64,000 bases of DNA, from the NCBI GenBank assembly GCA_002425415.1, contig DIMG01000029.1, positions 124,001 to 188,000 on the forward strand. Reading direction: 5' to 3'. How positions within the stretch are numbered: position 1 is the stretch's first letter; each line of letters opens with the position of its first letter. Shown here in pieces: positions 61,203-64,000 of this stretch. The notes under the pieces are model-generated. The model had not been told where the DNA came from. It searched no databases and was given only the letters and a program-made list of their open reading frames with translations. The position numbers were made by a program, and so were the translations under genes. This stretch comes from Micavibrio sp. UBA5572. Its GTDB lineage: Bacteria; Pseudomonadota; Alphaproteobacteria; Micavibrionales; Micavibrionaceae.

Positions 61203-62996
61203 TTAGGCTACACTGGCGTCCGAGATCATAAATTCGACATTATCAATGCCGTTCCAATGATTGACTTTGAATTGCCCCAAAAGATGCAATAAACGCCCCC
61301 CTTTTGATGACAATAACAAATCCCCCAACGGAGTCCCAACGGCGCGAAAGGCGATGGCTTTCATGCGCGTTCCGCCTTCAGAATCCGTCATCTGGATTCT
61401 TGCGTGTTGTTCACCGACAATATCCGCCATCACCACACGCATATGCGGTAAAATAAATTTTGGTTCAGGATTTTCTTGACCAAAAGGACCTACATTGTCT
61501 TCAAGAATCTTTATAAAATCCGGCTTTATGCCACGAATAGTTGCTATGCCGTCAACATGCTCTTCAGATACCATTTCTACGCCTGCCATGATGCGCTCGG
61601 CTTCGGTGGTAAAGAATTCTTCCAAAGCTTCGATTTTGTCCGGTTCAACCGTGAAACCCGCCGCCATAGCGTGACCGCCCCCTTTTAAAACCAATCCTGC
61701 GTCTTTGGCCGCCATAAACAATGCCGCCATATTAAATCCAGCGACAGAACGTCCAGACCCTCTGCCCTCGAGTTCTCCGGACATCCCTGGCGCAAAAGCG
61801 ATGCAGCACGCTGGCTTGCCAAAACGTTCTTTGATCTGCCCTGCCACCAATCCATTTAATCCAACATGCCATGACTGATCGGCAACCATGATAATCGGAC
61901 GCTCAGCCAATGATTTTTGTTCGATCATGTCCAAGGCTTCGCGCATCATATCGTTTTGAATTGATTTTCGTTTGGCGTTGCAATCATTCAATGTCCAAGC
62001 CAGATTTTTTGATTCTTCCGGATCATTGCAGGATAATAGTTTCGCGCCGAGATCGGCTTGATGCACGCGTGACCCTGCATTGATCCGTGGCCCCAAAACA
62101 AATCCTGCATCCATCGGTGTTGGCGATTTTTTCAATCCTCCGACATCGCACAGTGCCTTTAAGCCAACATTGCGGTGTTGTGCCATTTGCTGGAACCCGA
62201 TGCGCACCAGAAGGCGATTTGCCCCTGTGAGAGGCACCATATCGCAAACCGTTCCCAGCCCTACCAGATCAAGCCAGTCTTTCAGCGGAGCTTCATCCAT
62301 ATTATTTTGTTCAAAATATCCGCGTTCGCGCAGAGTTTTATTGATTGCAACACAGGCCAGAAATGTTACGCCCACGGCTGCCAGCATTCCAAAACCGGAT
62401 ATATCATCTTTGCGTTTTGGGTTAATAATCCATGTTGAATCCGGCAGATGATCTCCTTGTTCATGATGGTCAAAAATACAAATATCCAGACCCAATTCAC
62501 GACCCTGGGCAATCACATCAAAGGACGTTGTCCCACAATCTGCCATCAGAACAATCTCTGCGCCTTGATCTTTAAGTGTTTTGAGTGCTTGGGTATTCGG
62601 GCCATAGCCTTCGGTCATACGATCAGGAATATAAAGCGGAATATCCATTCCCAGATGGAAAAAAAATTTCTTTAGAACGGCGGCGGATGTTGATCCATCC
62701 ACATCAAAATCACAAAAGGCGGCAATTTTTCTTTTGGCAATAATCGCATCCGCCATCCATTGCGAAAATCCTTCCATGTCTTTCAAAGCAAAAGGATCCG
62801 GAAAATCTTTGGCCAAGCGTGGAAATAAAAAACTCTGAACTTGATCTGGTTCAACATTACGCGCAACCAAAAGTCTTGCCACAATTTCCGGAACAGAAAA
62901 ATCGGTCATCATACGATTAATTTTATCATTGCTGACATCCGGAAAAACCCAGCGGGCATCCATGACAGATCGATCTACACGAAGAGCGGCAGACAT
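61203..62996 (-). CDS. recJ: single-stranded-DNA exonuclease RecJ
   Basis: This 597-residue protein has the DHH phosphoesterase motifs FCDFDVDGSTSAAVL (I, about residues 95-109), LMADCGTTSFD (II) and IFDHHEQGDHL (III), the DHHA1 domain with GGGHAMAAGFT, and the OB-fold end. RecJ degrades 5' single-stranded ends in recombination and mismatch repair. Its ATG overlaps the glpX TAA by one base. The operon order glpX-recJ is common in alphaproteobacteria. Confidence 0.95.
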   Translation of the reverse strand: MSAALRVDRSVMDARWVFPDVSNDKINRMMTDFSVPEIVARLLVARNVEPDQVQSFLFPRLAKDFPDPFALKDMEGFSQWMADAIIAKRKIAAFCDFDVDGSTSAAVLKKFFFHLGMDIPLYIPDRMTEGYGPNTQALKTLKDQGAEIVLMADCGTTSFDVIAQGRELGLDICIFDHHEQGDHLPDSTWIINPKRKDDISGFGMLAAVGVTFLACVAINKTLRERGYFEQNNMDEAPLKDWLDLVGLGTVCDMVPLTGANRLLVRIGFQQMAQHRNVGLKALCDVGGLKKSPTPMDAGFVLGPRINAGSRVHQADLGAKLLSCNDPEESKNLAWTLNDCNAKRKSIQNDMMREALDMIEQKSLAERPIIMVADQSWHVGLNGLVAGQIKERFGKPACCIAFAPGMSGELEGRGSGRSVAGFNMAALFMAAKDAGLVLKGGGHAMAAGFTVEPDKIEALEEFFTTEAERIMAGVEMVSEEHVDGIATIRGIKPDFIKILEDNVGPFGQENPEPKFILPHMRVVMADIVGEQHARIQMTDSEGGTRMKAIAFRAVGTPLGDLLLSSKGGRLLHLLGQFKVNHWNGIDNVEFMISDASVA

Positions 62997-64000
62997 TATG
63001 CAGGTTTCCTTGTAAAATCATGACGGGTCTCAATGCGACGGATTGTACCGGTTTTAGAGCGCATCACGATAGAGTGGGTTGTTGCACCATGGGGGTAGCG
63101 ATGCACACCTGGCAGCATTGTTCCATCGGTCACGCCAGTTGCGGCGAACATCACATTATTCGGTTTTGCCAATTCATTGAGGGTATAAATTTTATCGTAA
63201 TCCGTAATGCCGACTTTGACTGCCCGCGCTCGTTCACCGTCATTGCGGAAGACCAGTTTTCCTAAAAGGCAACCTCCGATACATTGCAAAGCTGCCGCCG
63301 CCAACACACCTTCGGGTGCGCCGCCAATACCGACATAAACATCAATCGCGGATTGAGGATCCGCTGCGGAAATTGCAGCCGCTACATCTCCGTCTTGAAT
63401 CAAGGTAATCCGTGCGCCTGTTTTGCGAACTTCGGCAATCAATTCCTTATGGCGTGGTCGGTCAAGAATACAAACCATTAAATCCTGAATCGTCCCGCCT
63501 TTGGCTTTGGCTGCTCTTTCCAGTACGTTGATAATCGGTGCGTCAAGATCTTCGGGGTATATCGGCACGCCAGCCCCAATCGCCAGTTTTTTCATGTACA
63601 CATCGGGCGCATTCAAAAAACTGCCTTTATCTGCCATTGCCAGAACAGCCATGGCGTTTTGTCCGCCGCATGCCGTAATGCTCGTTCCTTCGAGAGGGTC
63701 AAGTGCGATGTCCACTTCGGGGCCATCACCTGATCCGACCTTTTCGCCAATATACAGCATTGGGGCTTCATCACGTTCGCCTTCTCCTATCACGACCGTT
63801 CCGTTGATGTCGAGGCTATTGAGAGTCTTGCGCATTGAGTCAACGGCTGCGCGATCGGCTTCGTCTTCATCACCGCGTCCGACTTGAGTCGATGCCGCTA
63901 AAGCAGCTGCTTCGGTCACGCGGATAATTTCAAGAGTAAGACTCCGATCCATCAGTGATGGATCAACAACGGAGGATAAGTGATCTTTCATGTATGCCAT
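62996..64000 (-). CDS. glpX: class II fructose-1,6-bisphosphatase (GlpX)
   Basis: This 334-residue enzyme starts at the window edge (MAYMKDHLSS; a second Met four residues in). It has the metal and phosphate motifs VIGEGERDEAPML, DIALDPLEGTSITACG and GIGGAPEGVLAAAAL. It dephosphorylates fructose-1,6-bisphosphate in gluconeogenesis. The ribosome site lies outside the window, so the start is provisional. recJ follows with a one-base overlap. Confidence 0.93.
   Translation of the reverse strand: MAYMKDHLSSVVDPSLMDRSLTLEIIRVTEAAALAASTQVGRGDEDEADRAAVDSMRKTLNSLDINGTVVIGEGERDEAPMLYIGEKVGSGDGPEVDIALDPLEGTSITACGGQNAMAVLAMADKGSFLNAPDVYMKKLAIGAGVPIYPEDLDAPIINVLERAAKAKGGTIQDLMVCILDRPRHKELIAEVRKTGARITLIQDGDVAAAISAADPQSAIDVYVGIGGAPEGVLAAAALQCIGGCLLGKLVFRNDGERARAVKVGITDYDKIYTLNELAKPNNVMFAATGVTDGTMLPGVHRYPHGATTHSIVMRSKTGTIRRIETRHDFTRKPA

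Overview
The window reads as chromosomal DNA of a free-living or host-associated alphaproteobacterium of moderate GC content. Pointers are the gene order mutM - rpsT - dnaA - dnaN - recF - gyrB, an Usg-family protein, a TrxR-like ferredoxin-NADP reductase, a CtaA/COX15 heme A synthase, an MbfA-type membrane ferritin, the recJ-glpX pair and a CIRCE-controlled groESL operon. LptD, BamB, YdbH/YnbE/YdbL and lipoproteins show an LPS-bearing outer membrane. Dot/Icm-type (type IVB) coupling genes point to an order that carries such systems; the exact taxon cannot be fixed from the sequence. I saw no transposase, phage, rRNA or CRISPR array.

Layout. 1-0.97 kb: end of hflK and hflC. 1.0-5.8 kb: a minus-strand redox block (ubiM-like hydroxylase, mbfA iron exporter, a methyltransferase; then yceI and a flavodoxin-type protein), an orphan gene and tRNA-Thr. 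6.1-11.0 kb: a plus-strand type IVB secretion cluster, dotM - unknown membrane protein - dotL - pilin-like protein. 11.0-13.3 kb: argS and an AT-rich acetyltransferase. 13.3-23.2 kb: replication cluster gyrB, recF, dnaN, dnaA, rpsT, mutM, with a HAD-family gene inverted between dnaN and dnaA. 23.3-25.5 kb: groEL/groES. 25.5-27.4 kb: three tandem Sel1-repeat genes with a duplicated promoter. 27.5-35.1 kb: usg, the class III ribonucleotide reductase pair nrdD/nrdG under two NrdR-like boxes, ferredoxin, a membrane protein, ferredoxin reductase, ctaA and a glycosyltransferase. 35.1-42.0 kb: RNase E with a long structured leader, then a cell-wall group: amidase, two tiny lipoproteins ending in lysine, and an L,D-transpeptidase. 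42.2-45.8 kb: YfgM-like protein, bamB, der. 45.9-57.8 kb: two orphans, parE, the ydbH-ynbE-ydbL lipid-transport operon, lptD with a coiled-coil partner, a DEAD-box helicase and a small cysteine-rich membrane protein. 57.8-64 kb: a 561-residue orphan, tRNA-Glu, lysA, recJ, glpX.

Most of the window is housekeeping. The most unusual points are: (1) two unknown proteins built into the dotM/dotL module; (2) two minimal lipoproteins ending in FEKK[V/I]TK next to an L,D-transpeptidase, which could be a Lpp-like outer-membrane tether; (3) an iron exporter translationally coupled to a quinone hydroxylase; (4) the tandem Sel1 genes; (5) palindromic sites over the dnaA and rne start regions; (6) a LysA resembling the enterobacterial type. 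All functions come from reading motifs by eye; no database search was possible.
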